From: JAABPW01 sp037132275
GTDB lineage: Bacteria > Verrucomicrobiota > Kiritimatiellia > CAIKKV01 > CAITUY01
Direction: 5' to 3'
Assembly (NCBI GenBank): GCA_037132275.1
Contig: JBAXPK010000031.1
Coordinates: forward strand, 1 to 31,337
Length of the DNA: 31,337 nt
In this document: in pieces, positions 24,256 through 31,337 of the stretch
Layout: each line of letters starts with the position of its first letter
Numbering within the stretch: the first letter of the stretch is position 1
Translations under genes and position numbers: made by a program
The notes under the pieces: model-generated
Seen by the model: only the letters and a program-made list of their open reading frames with translations
Told to the model about the DNA's origin: nothing
Database searches by the model: none

Positions 24256-27200
24256 ATCTGTCCGAACCGTTTATCCGCCGTCCGGTGATGACCACGCTAA
24301 CCGTGCTGGGGTTGGCCATTTTCGGTATCGTGGCGTATCTCCAGCTTCCGGTGAGCGATTTGCCGAACGTGGATTACCCGACGATCCAGGTTTCCGCGTC
24401 CCTTCGGGGCGGAACGCCGGAGACGATGGCGGCCGCGGTGGCCACTCCGCTTGAGAAGGAGTTCTCGACTATTGCCGGTCTGGATTCCATGAACTCCTCA
24501 AGCGCCCAGGGCAGTTCCCAGATTACGCTCCAGTTTGTGCTGAGCCGTGACTTGGACGCTGCGGCGTTGGATGTTCAGGCGGCCATCGCCCGGGCCATGC
24601 GAAACCTGCCGCCGCAAATGGATACACCGCCCTCCTATCAGAAGGTGAATCCCGCCGATCAGCCTATTCTGTATCTGGCCCTCACCAGTCCCACCCTGCC
24701 TCTTTACGAGCTCGACGAAGTGGCTCAATCGTTTCTGGGGCAGAATATATCGATGGTGGATGGGGTGGCCCAGGTGTCGGTGTACGGCTCCCAGAAATTT
24801 GCGGTGCGAGTCCAGTTGAATCCTCATGAATTAGCCGTGCGGGGAGTCGGCGTGGATGAGGTTGCCAGCGCCATTCAGAAAGGGAATGTGAATCTTCCCA
24901 CGGGTATCCTGTACGGCCCCGACAGGGCGTTTGCTGTACAGGCCGACGGGCAACTTTCACGCGCCAGGGACTACCGCCCCCTGATTGTCGCCTACCGGAA
25001 TGGGGCCCCGATTCGTCTGGAGGAGTTGGGCTCGGTGCTGGACAGCGTCGAGAACAACAAGGTGGCAGCCTGGTACTGCACGAGCAATCAAGTGCAACGC
25101 TCCATTGTGCTGGCGGTTCAACGCCAACCCGGAAAGAACACCGTCGAGGTGGCGGCAAATGTCCGGAAATTGCTAACCCAATTGAATGCCAACCTTCCGG
25201 CGGCGGTCTCCATGGAAGTGCTGATCGACACCAGTCAGACAATTAAGGCCTCGTTTGAAGACGTCAAATTCACGTTGTTACTCACCCTCTTTTTGGTCGT
25301 GCTGGTTATCTTTATCTTCCTGAGGAATATCTCGGCGACGCTGATCCCAAGCCTGGCTCTCCCGATGTCCATGGTGGGTACGTTTGTCGTGATGGCGGCC
25401 TTGAACTACAGCCTCGACAACTTGTCTTTGATGGCCTTGACGCTGGCGTTGGGATTTGTCGTGGACGATGCCATCGTGGTGCTGGAAAACATTGTCCGCC
25501 ACCGGGAAATGGGCAAGGACGGCTTTACGGCGGCGTTGGATGGAACGCGGGAAATCAGTTTTACGATTGTGTCCATGACGGTCTCCCTGGCGGCGGTATT
25601 TATTCCCGTGTTGTTCATGGGTGGGGTGGTGGGGCGTCTGTTCCGTGAATTTGCCGTGACCATTGGCGCGGCGGTACTGGTGTCCGGCGTCATCGCCTTG
25701 ACACTCATTCCCATGCTCAGCGCCCGGTTTGTCGGCGCTTCGGCGCACGCCGGGCATGGGCGGTTGTATCGAGTGATGGAGGCTGGATTTGACTGGATGT
25801 TGAGAGGGTATGCCGACGGCCTGAGATGGGCGCTCGATCATGGACGGATTATGATGGGGCTGGCCGGGATCACCTTGATCGCCACCGGAGTTCTTTTCTG
25901 GGTGGTTCCCAAGGGGTTCATGGCGAGTGAGGACCGCGGCCGGATCAACGTTGCCACGGAGGCCATTGAGGGGATTTCCTTTGACTCCATGGTGACCCAC
26001 CAGAACCAGATGATCCGAATTCTTCAAGATGATCCCAACATTCAGGCGTTTATGTCCAGCGTCGGTGCCCGGGGAAGCAGCGGAGGCAATGTCGGCCGGT
26101 TCATGGTGAGCCTGAAACCCCGCACCGAACGCCGGATGACCACGGATGAAGTGGTCCAGTCTCTGCGAACCAAACTGTCCGGGGTCATCGGGATCCGGGC
26201 ATTTCCAGTCAATCCCCCGTTGATCAATATCGGGGGGCGCTCCTCCAAAAGTATGTATCAGTACACCCTTTCGGGCACGGATACGACGGAGTTGTACCGT
26301 TCGGCTGACCGGCTTGTTGAACGGCTACGGGAGTTGAATACCCTTCAGGATGTGACAAGCGACCTGCAATTGAAGAACCCGGAACTGAACGTGGCGATTG
26401 ACCGCGATCTGGCTTCCTCACTACAGATAACAGTCGAGCAGATTGAAACGGCGCTGTTCAATTCCTATGGGAGCCGCCAGGTTTCCACCATTCTTTCGCC
26501 GAATAACCAGTATGCCGTTATCCTGGAGATGCTCCCGCGCTACCAGGCGGATCCCTCCGTGCTGTCGTGGCTCCATATCCGCGCCGGGGATGGCCGGCTG
26601 GTTCCGCTCGACGCCGTGGCGCACCTGAAGAATGACGTCGGGCCGGTGACCATCAACCATTCCGGCCAGATGCCCTCCGTGACGATCTCATTTGACCTCA
26701 GGCCCGGTATCTCCCTGGGGGCGGCCGTGGACCAGGTAAACGCCGTGGCCCGGGAAGTTCTGCCGCCTGTTATCAGTACGACCTTCCAAGGCACGGCTCA
26801 GGTATTCCAGTCCTCCTTCCAGGGAATGGGGTGGCTTCTTGCGTTGGCAGTTCTGGTGATCTACATCGTTCTGGGGATTTTGTATGAGAATTTCTTTCAT
26901 CCCGTGACCATCCTCTCGGCATTGCCTTTTGCCGGAGTCGGCGCCCTCGCAACCTTGATGGTGTTTGGCGCCGAGTTGTCGATTTATGCGTTCGTCGGCA
27001 TTATCATGCTGGTGGGATTGGTGAAGAAGAACGGCATCATCATGATCGACTTCGCCATTGCGGCGCGGCGCGAGCAGGGCAAATCCGCACGGGACGCCAT
27101 TTATGAGGCCTGTCTGGTGCGGTTCCGCCCGATCATGATGACGACGATGGCGGCGCTGGCGGCGGCGATTCCGATCGCGGTCGGGTACGGCGTCGGCGGA

Positions 27201-27338
27201 GAAGCCCGCCGCCCACTCGGGTTGACCGTGGTAGGGGGCCTGCTGTTCTCGCAAACGCTGACGTTGTTCGTCACTCCGGTTTTCTACCTCTACATGGAGC
27301 GACTTCAAGAGTTTTTGAAGAAGAGGATGAAACGCTAA
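24252..27338 (+). CDS. RND efflux pump, HAE-1 family (AcrB/MdtB type)
   Basis: A 1028-residue inner-membrane proton antiporter that moves drugs or other amphiphiles into the periplasmic funnel. It begins 'MNLSEPFIRRPVMTTLTVLG', shows twelve predicted membrane helices in the 1+5+1+5 pattern with two large periplasmic loops, and has the proton-relay pair D405-D406 in 'LGFVVDDAIVVLENIVRH' and the partner Lys K926 in 'GLVKKNGIIMIDFA'. The porter-domain repeats 'PDRAFAVQADGQLS' and 'VNPADQPILYLAL' are typical of multidrug members rather than metal pumps (which have an extra charged residue in helix 4). It shares a 4-base overlap with the adaptor and is followed at 2 bases by a TolC-like gene. Confidence 0.96.
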   Translation: MNLSEPFIRRPVMTTLTVLGLAIFGIVAYLQLPVSDLPNVDYPTIQVSASLRGGTPETMAAAVATPLEKEFSTIAGLDSMNSSSAQGSSQITLQFVLSRDLDAAALDVQAAIARAMRNLPPQMDTPPSYQKVNPADQPILYLALTSPTLPLYELDEVAQSFLGQNISMVDGVAQVSVYGSQKFAVRVQLNPHELAVRGVGVDEVASAIQKGNVNLPTGILYGPDRAFAVQADGQLSRARDYRPLIVAYRNGAPIRLEELGSVLDSVENNKVAAWYCTSNQVQRSIVLAVQRQPGKNTVEVAANVRKLLTQLNANLPAAVSMEVLIDTSQTIKASFEDVKFTLLLTLFLVVLVIFIFLRNISATLIPSLALPMSMVGTFVVMAALNYSLDNLSLMALTLALGFVVDDAIVVLENIVRHREMGKDGFTAALDGTREISFTIVSMTVSLAAVFIPVLFMGGVVGRLFREFAVTIGAAVLVSGVIALTLIPMLSARFVGASAHAGHGRLYRVMEAGFDWMLRGYADGLRWALDHGRIMMGLAGITLIATGVLFWVVPKGFMASEDRGRINVATEAIEGISFDSMVTHQNQMIRILQDDPNIQAFMSSVGARGSSGGNVGRFMVSLKPRTERRMTTDEVVQSLRTKLSGVIGIRAFPVNPPLINIGGRSSKSMYQYTLSGTDTTELYRSADRLVERLRELNTLQDVTSDLQLKNPELNVAIDRDLASSLQITVEQIETALFNSYGSRQVSTILSPNNQYAVILEMLPRYQADPSVLSWLHIRAGDGRLVPLDAVAHLKNDVGPVTINHSGQMPSVTISFDLRPGISLGAAVDQVNAVAREVLPPVISTTFQGTAQVFQSSFQGMGWLLALAVLVIYIVLGILYENFFHPVTILSALPFAGVGALATLMVFGAELSIYAFVGIIMLVGLVKKNGIIMIDFAIAARREQGKSARDAIYEACLVRFRPIMMTTMAALAAAIPIAVGYGVGGEARRPLGLTVVGGLLFSQTLTLFVTPVFYLYMERLQEFLKKRMKR

Positions 27339-27339
27339 C

Positions 27340-28917
27340 ATGAAGATCTGTAATTGTAATCCCCGGCACATCCATTGGGTAGGGCGGGCAAGCCGTCGCC
27401 CGCTGCGGTGGTTGACCAGAGCGGCGGCCAGCGGCGTGGCCGCCCTGCCATACTGTTGGCTGGCCTTGATGCTTGGGTTTGCCGTCGAACCGGTTTGCGC
27501 CCAAAGCAACCTGCCGCCTTTTCGTGTCTCCCTGTCCGAGGCGGTGCTGATGGCGCTCGAACATAATTCCGCCTTTCGTGTTCAGCGGCTTCAACCCCAG
27601 ATTGTCCGTACACGCGAGGATACCGCACGGGCGGCCTTTGATCCGGTTCTTCTTGGGGGAATTTCCAGAAACCGCCAGAATGGGCCCCAGTTCGCTTTTC
27701 AGGCGGGTTCCAATTCAACTGCGGAGACCGCCCGTGACAACACAACCCTGCAGGCAGGGGTGTCGGAAACCTTGCCCACCGGAACGCGTTTGGAATTGAG
27801 CGGCCAGACGGATATTGATCATCCTGTATATAACCATACCGCTTCCCGGATTGGGGTCTCCGTCAGTCAGCCCCTTCTGGAGGGCGCCGGGACGGAGGTG
27901 AATCTTGCGGTTCTTCGGCAGACACGGCTTGATACGCGAATCTCGGTGTTCGAGTTGCGTGGTTTCGCGCTGGCCCTGGTGGCGGAGGTCGAAAGGGCCT
28001 GTTGGATGTATGTTCTAAATCGGGATCAACTGGGCGTATATCGGGATTCTGTGCGTGTGGCGGAACAGCAGTTGGAGGAGACCCGCGAGCGCATTCGCGT
28101 GGGTAAATTGGCCGAGTTGGAAGCCGTGGCGGCCGAGGCGGAAGTCGCGTCGCGTCGCGAGGGACTGATCACCTCGGAAAGCCAGTTTTCGGCGGCACGC
28201 CTGCGATTGTTGCGCCTGCTTAACTTGCCCCAGTCCTTGCCGTGGACGCTGATCCCGGAAATTTCGGAAGAGCCCGTGCCGCCGGGAACGGCACTCGAGG
28301 ATGTGGAGACCCATGTGACGGTGGCCCTGACCGGCCGCCCGGACCTCAATCAGGCTCGTCTCGCCCTTGAGCGGGGCGAGCTTGAAATTGTCCGCACCCG
28401 GAACGGATTGCTGCCGAAGATGGATCTGTTTGTCACGTTGGGCCGTAGCGGGTATGCGTCCTCTTTTGATAACTCCGTGGAGGGACAGGAGGCGAGGGGA
28501 TATGATGTCGGCGTCGGCCTGCAGGTCGCGTATCCGCTCAAGAACCGGGCGGCAAGCGCGGATTACCGGCGGGCGGTAGTGAGCCGCCGACAGGTCGAGG
28601 AGGCTCTCACCAATCTCAGCCAACTGGCCCAGGAGGACGTGAGGGTGGCCTGCGTGATGGCAGAGGAGGCGATGACACAGGTGGCGGCCGCGCAGGTCAC
28701 GCAACGATTGCAGGAGCGAAAGTTGGAGGCGGAACGGTCGAAGTTTAAAGAGGGCAAATCCACGTCAATGTTGGTAGCCCAGGCCGAACGCGACCTGCTG
28801 GCCAGCAAACTTTCCACCATCCGCGCCGTCATCGCCACCCTGACAACGCGTGTCGACCTCTACCAGAAGGATGGTTCGCTTCTCGCCCGCCGCGGACTCG
28901 CCGTCCCGGAGGACTAA
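27340..28917 (+). CDS. TolC-family outer-membrane channel (with RND pump)
   Basis: A 525-residue outer-membrane channel protein. The long N-terminus contains a hydrophobic core at about 33-50 and a likely signal-peptidase site around 'VCAQS' (about 52-56). The mature part has two efflux-domain repeats: about 60-300 ('VSLSEAVLMALEHNSAFRVQ', 'SVSQPLLEGAG') and about 310-520 ('RPDLNQARLALERGELEIV', 'LQVAYPLKNRAASADYRRA', 'FKEGKSTSMLVAQAERDLL'). The start 1 base after the pump stop is the only one giving a complete signal sequence. No lipobox is obvious, unlike the other TolC here. The two TolC proteins are not close copies, so each likely belongs to its own pump. Confidence 0.93.
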   Translation: MKICNCNPRHIHWVGRASRRPLRWLTRAAASGVAALPYCWLALMLGFAVEPVCAQSNLPPFRVSLSEAVLMALEHNSAFRVQRLQPQIVRTREDTARAAFDPVLLGGISRNRQNGPQFAFQAGSNSTAETARDNTTLQAGVSETLPTGTRLELSGQTDIDHPVYNHTASRIGVSVSQPLLEGAGTEVNLAVLRQTRLDTRISVFELRGFALALVAEVERACWMYVLNRDQLGVYRDSVRVAEQQLEETRERIRVGKLAELEAVAAEAEVASRREGLITSESQFSAARLRLLRLLNLPQSLPWTLIPEISEEPVPPGTALEDVETHVTVALTGRPDLNQARLALERGELEIVRTRNGLLPKMDLFVTLGRSGYASSFDNSVEGQEARGYDVGVGLQVAYPLKNRAASADYRRAVVSRRQVEEALTNLSQLAQEDVRVACVMAEEAMTQVAAAQVTQRLQERKLEAERSKFKEGKSTSMLVAQAERDLLASKLSTIRAVIATLTTRVDLYQKDGSLLARRGLAVPED

Positions 28918-28963
28918 TTCGATACTGATATGCCCCCCCTAAGTCTGAACACCATTTCAACCC

Positions 28964-28992
28964 TTGACATTATCATGAAATAGCAATATAAA
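28964..28992 (+). promoter_or_regulatory. Strong promoter directly in front of the LacI-type gene
   Basis: TTGACA (28964-28969) and TATAAA (28987-28992) are separated by exactly 17 bases, matching six and five consensus positions. Transcription would begin about 28999-29000, so the ATG at 29002-29004 would lie at the very 5' end: the message appears leaderless, and indeed no ribosome site precedes the start. Confidence 0.7.
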
Positions 28993-29000
28993 CCGGTTTA
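28989..29000. promoter_or_regulatory. Palindromic LacI-type operator over the -10 box and start
   Basis: TAAACCGGTTTA is a perfect 12-base palindrome with the central CG typical of LacI-family operators. It overlaps the -10 box and the predicted transcription start of the adjacent LacI-type gene, where bound repressor would block the polymerase. Self-repression by the encoded protein is the simplest reading. Confidence 0.65.
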
Positions 29001-29001
29001 G

Positions 29002-29988
29002 ATGTCAATATTACGGATAAAGCAAGGGGCGCGAATACGGGATGTAGCCGAGGCGGTGGGGGTCTCCAAGACAACCGTATCGCTGGTTGTCAATGGGCGG
29101 GCGGAGCAAGTTGGTATCTGTCTGGCAACCCGCCAGCGGGTCGAAGCCATGATCCGCCAGATGGGTTATGTTCCAAGCGCCGCCGCCCTTGAAATGGCTA
29201 CAGGGCGCGTGCCTGTCGCCACCGCCACGCCGCCGGGATTTGCCACGGAGGGCAGCGCCACTGGTGTTGCGGCACCAACTCCGGCACCGGTGATCGCGGT
29301 GAAACCGGTCATACCGAGTGCGGAAACGCCTGCGGCTAAACCGGCTGCCATAGCCCCGGTTGCTGCCCCCACCACAACTCCATGTCCTGCTGCTGAACCC
29401 TCAATCGAACCGATTCCGGTTCCCCGGGAACCCGAATCGCCCCCCACTGTGGAGCCGCCACCAGTATCCGAACCAGTTGTCGTGCCAGTGCCCGAACCGG
29501 CCATCATTGAGCCGACACCGGCGCCCATTCCCTTGGAGGACGGCGCTCCGTCGCCGTCGCCGGAGTCTGTCACCGCAGAGACCCCCGCAGAAGCCCCCGC
29601 CGTGGTAACCGAGCCACAGGCGCCGCCGGACCCCGAACCGGCCATCACGTCACCACCGGCCCCAGAGCCAACACCAGAACCAGCCCCAGTTATACAGGAA
29701 CCTGAATCCCCGGTTCCTGTCCCCACAATTGCCGAACCGCCGCCCCCCGTTGCGGTAGTTGAACCTGCGGTCGCAATTCCGGACCCCGTTCCCGCGCCGC
29801 CACCCGTCGTCACAGAGCCGGAGCCCGTTGCCGTCCCCGAGCCCGTCGCCATCCCAGAGCCCATTCCCGAGCCCATTACCATTCCCGAACCCGCTGCCGC
29901 CCCCGAGCCGGTGATCATTCCCGCAGTGCCGGAACCGGTCATCGTGCCTGAACTGGTGCCCGAACTAAGGATGAATGATGAAGTATGA
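29002..29988 (+). CDS. LacI-type DNA-binding domain fused to a Pro/Glu-rich tail
   Basis: A 328-residue protein. Residues about 12-70 form a LacI helix-turn-helix and hinge: 'IRDVAEAVGVSKTTVSLVVNG', in parts, then 'TRQRVEAMIRQMGYVPSAAA'. After residue 72 there is no periplasmic-binding-protein-like domain; instead about 255 residues are low-complexity and rich in Pro, Glu, Val, Ala and Thr with many PEP/EPV units. No membrane segment is seen. The only usable start is the ATG at 29002, at the predicted transcription start and next to a LacI-like palindrome. The last seven codons and TGA come from a 65-base inverted repeat, so the reading frame may have been cut or extended by it. Role: probably a DNA-binding repressor of itself and unknown targets; effector sensing is absent or has moved elsewhere. 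It lies 84 bases downstream of the pump operon. Confidence 0.72.
   Translation: MSILRIKQGARIRDVAEAVGVSKTTVSLVVNGRAEQVGICLATRQRVEAMIRQMGYVPSAAALEMATGRVPVATATPPGFATEGSATGVAAPTPAPVIAVKPVIPSAETPAAKPAAIAPVAAPTTTPCPAAEPSIEPIPVPREPESPPTVEPPPVSEPVVVPVPEPAIIEPTPAPIPLEDGAPSPSPESVTAETPAEAPAVVTEPQAPPDPEPAITSPPAPEPTPEPAPVIQEPESPVPVPTIAEPPPPVAVVEPAVAIPDPVPAPPPVVTEPEPVAVPEPVAIPEPIPEPITIPEPAAAPEPVIIPAVPEPVIVPELVPELRMNDEV
29230..29965 (+). repeat. Degenerate short repeats encoding Pro-Glu-Pro units
   Basis: The tail of the LacI-type gene is built from irregular repeats of GAGCC/GAACC and CCCG steps, densest at about 29800-29960, giving recurring 'PEPV', 'EPAI' and 'PIPEP' units. Unit lengths vary and there is no exact tandem array, so it is a protein-level repeat rather than a uniform satellite, but slippage-driven length change is plausible. 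Confidence 0.6.
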
Positions 29989-30030
29989 GGTATGAAAATT
30001 TCATCCTTCATAATTCATCCTTCATCCTTA
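29966..30030. repeat. 65-bp inverted repeat made of heptamers, between convergent genes
   Basis: The left arm 29966-29997 and right arm 29999-30030 match as inverted repeats at 28 of 32 positions, around one central base. Each arm consists of four 7-base units of the form NNATGAA (right arm on the minus strand: GGATGAA, GGATGAA, TTATGAA, GGATGAA). It supplies the stop of the LacI-type gene and ends two bases before the integrase stop. It may act as a bidirectional transcription block, but no T run follows. It lacks GTTRRRY/RYYYAAC boxes, so it is not an integron attC site. Confidence 0.75.
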
Positions 30031-30032
30031 TC

Positions 30033-31331
30033 TCACAACTCGTCCAAGGGGCTTTTCGGGGCCGTTCTCAAATCCTTCACCACATGGGTGTAAATCATCG
30101 TGGTTTCAACATTCACATGCCCGAGATAATCCTGTATTTGCCGGATATCCACGCCTTTCAAAAGCAAGTGAGTGGCAAAGGCGTGGCGAAGCGTATGGAC
30201 TGAAGCCGGCTTGGCGATATTGGCCTTTTGGACCGCCGCTCGCACTGCATTTTGAATCGGCACATCACTGATGTGGTGACGGCGAATGGCGCCAGCCCTT
30301 GGATCTGTTGAGAGTTGGGCACTGGGGAAAACCCATTGCCAGGCCCATTCGAGGCCGGCATTCGGATATTTTGTTGCCAACGCATCCGGCAGCCATACGG
30401 GCCCCACAGCGGCCGCTCTGTCCTGCACATGCAATTCCTTAATCGACATCAAATGATCGCGGAGTTGAGGCTTAAGTCGTTCAGGAAGCAATGTCGAACG
30501 GTCTTTATCACCTTTCCCTGCCCGCACAAAAACAAGGCCGCCATCGAAATCAATATCCTTCACCCGGAGACGGCAACATTCCATCACCCGCAACCCGCCC
30601 CCGTAAATCAATTCCGCCATGAGTCGAGCTGTTCCCGTCATGGACGCCAGCAAGTCGCGTGTCTCTTGGATCGACAAGACAAGCGGGAGACGCTTTCCCT
30701 GCTTGGCCCTAACGCCTTCCCGCAGGTCACCGAGTTCAAGCCCCAGAACTTCACCCGAGAAAAACAACAACGCGCTGAACGCCTGGTTCTGGGTGGAGGC
30801 GCCTACATGCCGCACGACGGCCAGATGGGCAAGAAAATCCCGCACAGTTTGTTGCGTGACTTCACACGGGGATCCGGTCTGGAAAAGATAGTCGAAGTAT
30901 CGGCTGAGCCAGTCAACATAAGTCTGTTCCGTCCGGTAACTGTAATGCCGCAGTCGCAAGCATTCCCTGAGTTTTTGCAATGCCGCGTCTTTTGAGACGA
31001 TGCCTTCATTTGGCTGGAAAACTGAAGGTGAGAAGGGACGGCTCCACTCCGTCTCCTTTTGAAAATTGTGAAAAAACAACCTGATGGCGCGTTCCGCCTG
31101 ACTTACCTGCCAATCCTCCGTTCCCTGTTTACGCAGGTCATCAATGTAAACCTGAAGTCGATCCTGCAAACCGAGCGCGCCATCGACAGGGCTACGTTGC
31201 AGGAAGCGCCGAACCCATTGGACGTAGAATTTTGCATTTCTTTCCGGCGCGAGTTGCTTGACGAGCAGGTATTCCGCAAACCTCGAAAGTTCCAATTCAT
31301 TGTCGTCGTTATTGTTACGCATTCCAACCAT
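30033..31331 (-). CDS. intI: Integron integrase (IntI-type tyrosine recombinase) with extended N-terminus
   Basis: A 432-residue tyrosine recombinase; class 1 IntI is about 337. Catalytic residues are all present: R248 in 'YGGGLRVMECCRLRVKD', K273 in 'GKGDKDR', H379 and R382 in 'HTLRHAFAT', H405 in 'YLGHVNVETT' and nucleophile Y414 in 'MIYTHV'. The IntI-specific insert that grips folded attC sites is at about 314-356 ('LPDALATKYPNAGLEW', 'STDPRAGAIRRHHISD'), which XerC/D lack. A normal SAM-like core-binding domain lies at about 115-200; ahead of it residues 10-95 look like a second such domain. The start is ATG at 31331; ATG at 31322 is an alternative. It is transcribed leftwards, so attI and any cassettes are expected right of the window. 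The C-terminus is complete. Confidence 0.93.
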   Translation of the reverse strand: MVGMRNNNDDNELELSRFAEYLLVKQLAPERNAKFYVQWVRRFLQRSPVDGALGLQDRLQVYIDDLRKQGTEDWQVSQAERAIRLFFHNFQKETEWSRPFSPSVFQPNEGIVSKDAALQKLRECLRLRHYSYRTEQTYVDWLSRYFDYLFQTGSPCEVTQQTVRDFLAHLAVVRHVGASTQNQAFSALLFFSGEVLGLELGDLREGVRAKQGKRLPLVLSIQETRDLLASMTGTARLMAELIYGGGLRVMECCRLRVKDIDFDGGLVFVRAGKGDKDRSTLLPERLKPQLRDHLMSIKELHVQDRAAAVGPVWLPDALATKYPNAGLEWAWQWVFPSAQLSTDPRAGAIRRHHISDVPIQNAVRAAVQKANIAKPASVHTLRHAFATHLLLKGVDIRQIQDYLGHVNVETTMIYTHVVKDLRTAPKSPLDEL

Positions 31332-31337
31332 GATAGA

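Noticed and set aside
25278..26027. Long minus-strand open frame inside the RND pump gene
   Set aside because: Composition is His/Gln/Arg-rich and random-looking; the plus-strand frame has full AcrB motifs.
29166..30011. A 281-codon open frame on the minus strand, rich in Gly and Ser
   Set aside because: It is the antisense shadow of the Pro/Glu-rich tail; a proline-rich gene automatically opens a Gly/Ser-rich frame opposite. No ribosome site or known domain.
29966..30030. Inverted repeat near intI as an attC site
   Set aside because: It lacks the GTTRRRY and RYYYAAC boxes and the typical extrahelical-base layout, and lies at the 3' end of intI.
1..31337. CRISPR arrays, rRNA genes, insertion sequences or prophage genes
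   Set aside because: No regularly spaced repeats, rRNA segments, transposase or phage structural genes were seen; the only recombinase is the integron integrase.

Overview
The window (31,337 bases, moderately GC-rich) looks like a chromosomal segment of a Gram-negative bacterium of the PVC group, probably Verrucomicrobiota, Kiritimatiellota or Lentisphaerota. The clues are a small ECF-type sigma factor of the Rhodopirellula/Verrucomicrobium type paired with a large membrane partner, a membrane-anchored helical-repeat protein with a 'GGFRGLLADILWVRA' signature that I associate with these phyla, a long integron-type integrase, and two complete three-component envelope pumps that require an outer membrane. 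Taxonomy is inferred from protein character only.

Layout. 5-2367 (-): sigma factor and a membrane-spanning, anti-sigma-like protein whose outside part is a squalene-cyclase-like toroid. 2604-6063 (+): tryptophan genes trpC-trpF-trpB-trpA (no trpE, trpG or trpD here). 6162-10234 (+): ribosomal protein L31 with a clear terminator, then prfA-prmC (release factor 1 and the enzyme that methylates it), a nitroreductase and a membrane-anchored repeat protein. 10252-13367 (-): response regulator, galactokinase-like kinase and RlmI-type rRNA methyltransferase. 13490-15593: a zinc metallopeptidase (+) converging on an ATP-grasp ligase (-). 15738-18401 (-): tRNA-Lys(UUU), mtnP and prfC. 18466-22963 (-): tolC-macA-ATPase-permease, a MacAB-type ABC export system. 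23098-28917 (+): a divergent RND pump (acrA-acrB-tolC type). 29002-29988 (+): a LacI-type DNA-binding head joined to a proline/glutamate-rich tail instead of a sugar-binding domain. 30033-31331 (-): an integron integrase with an extra N-terminal domain.

The left 18 kb is mostly core metabolism and translation. The right 13 kb is accessory: two pumps back to back, an odd regulator with a strong promoter and a palindromic operator directly at its start codon, a 65-bp inverted repeat made of heptamers that supplies the end of that regulator gene, and an integron integrase whose 5' end points out of the window, where any attI site and cassettes would lie. The most unusual objects are the headless-sensor LacI protein with its apparently leaderless, self-repressed promoter, the long integrase, and the sigma/toroid pair.
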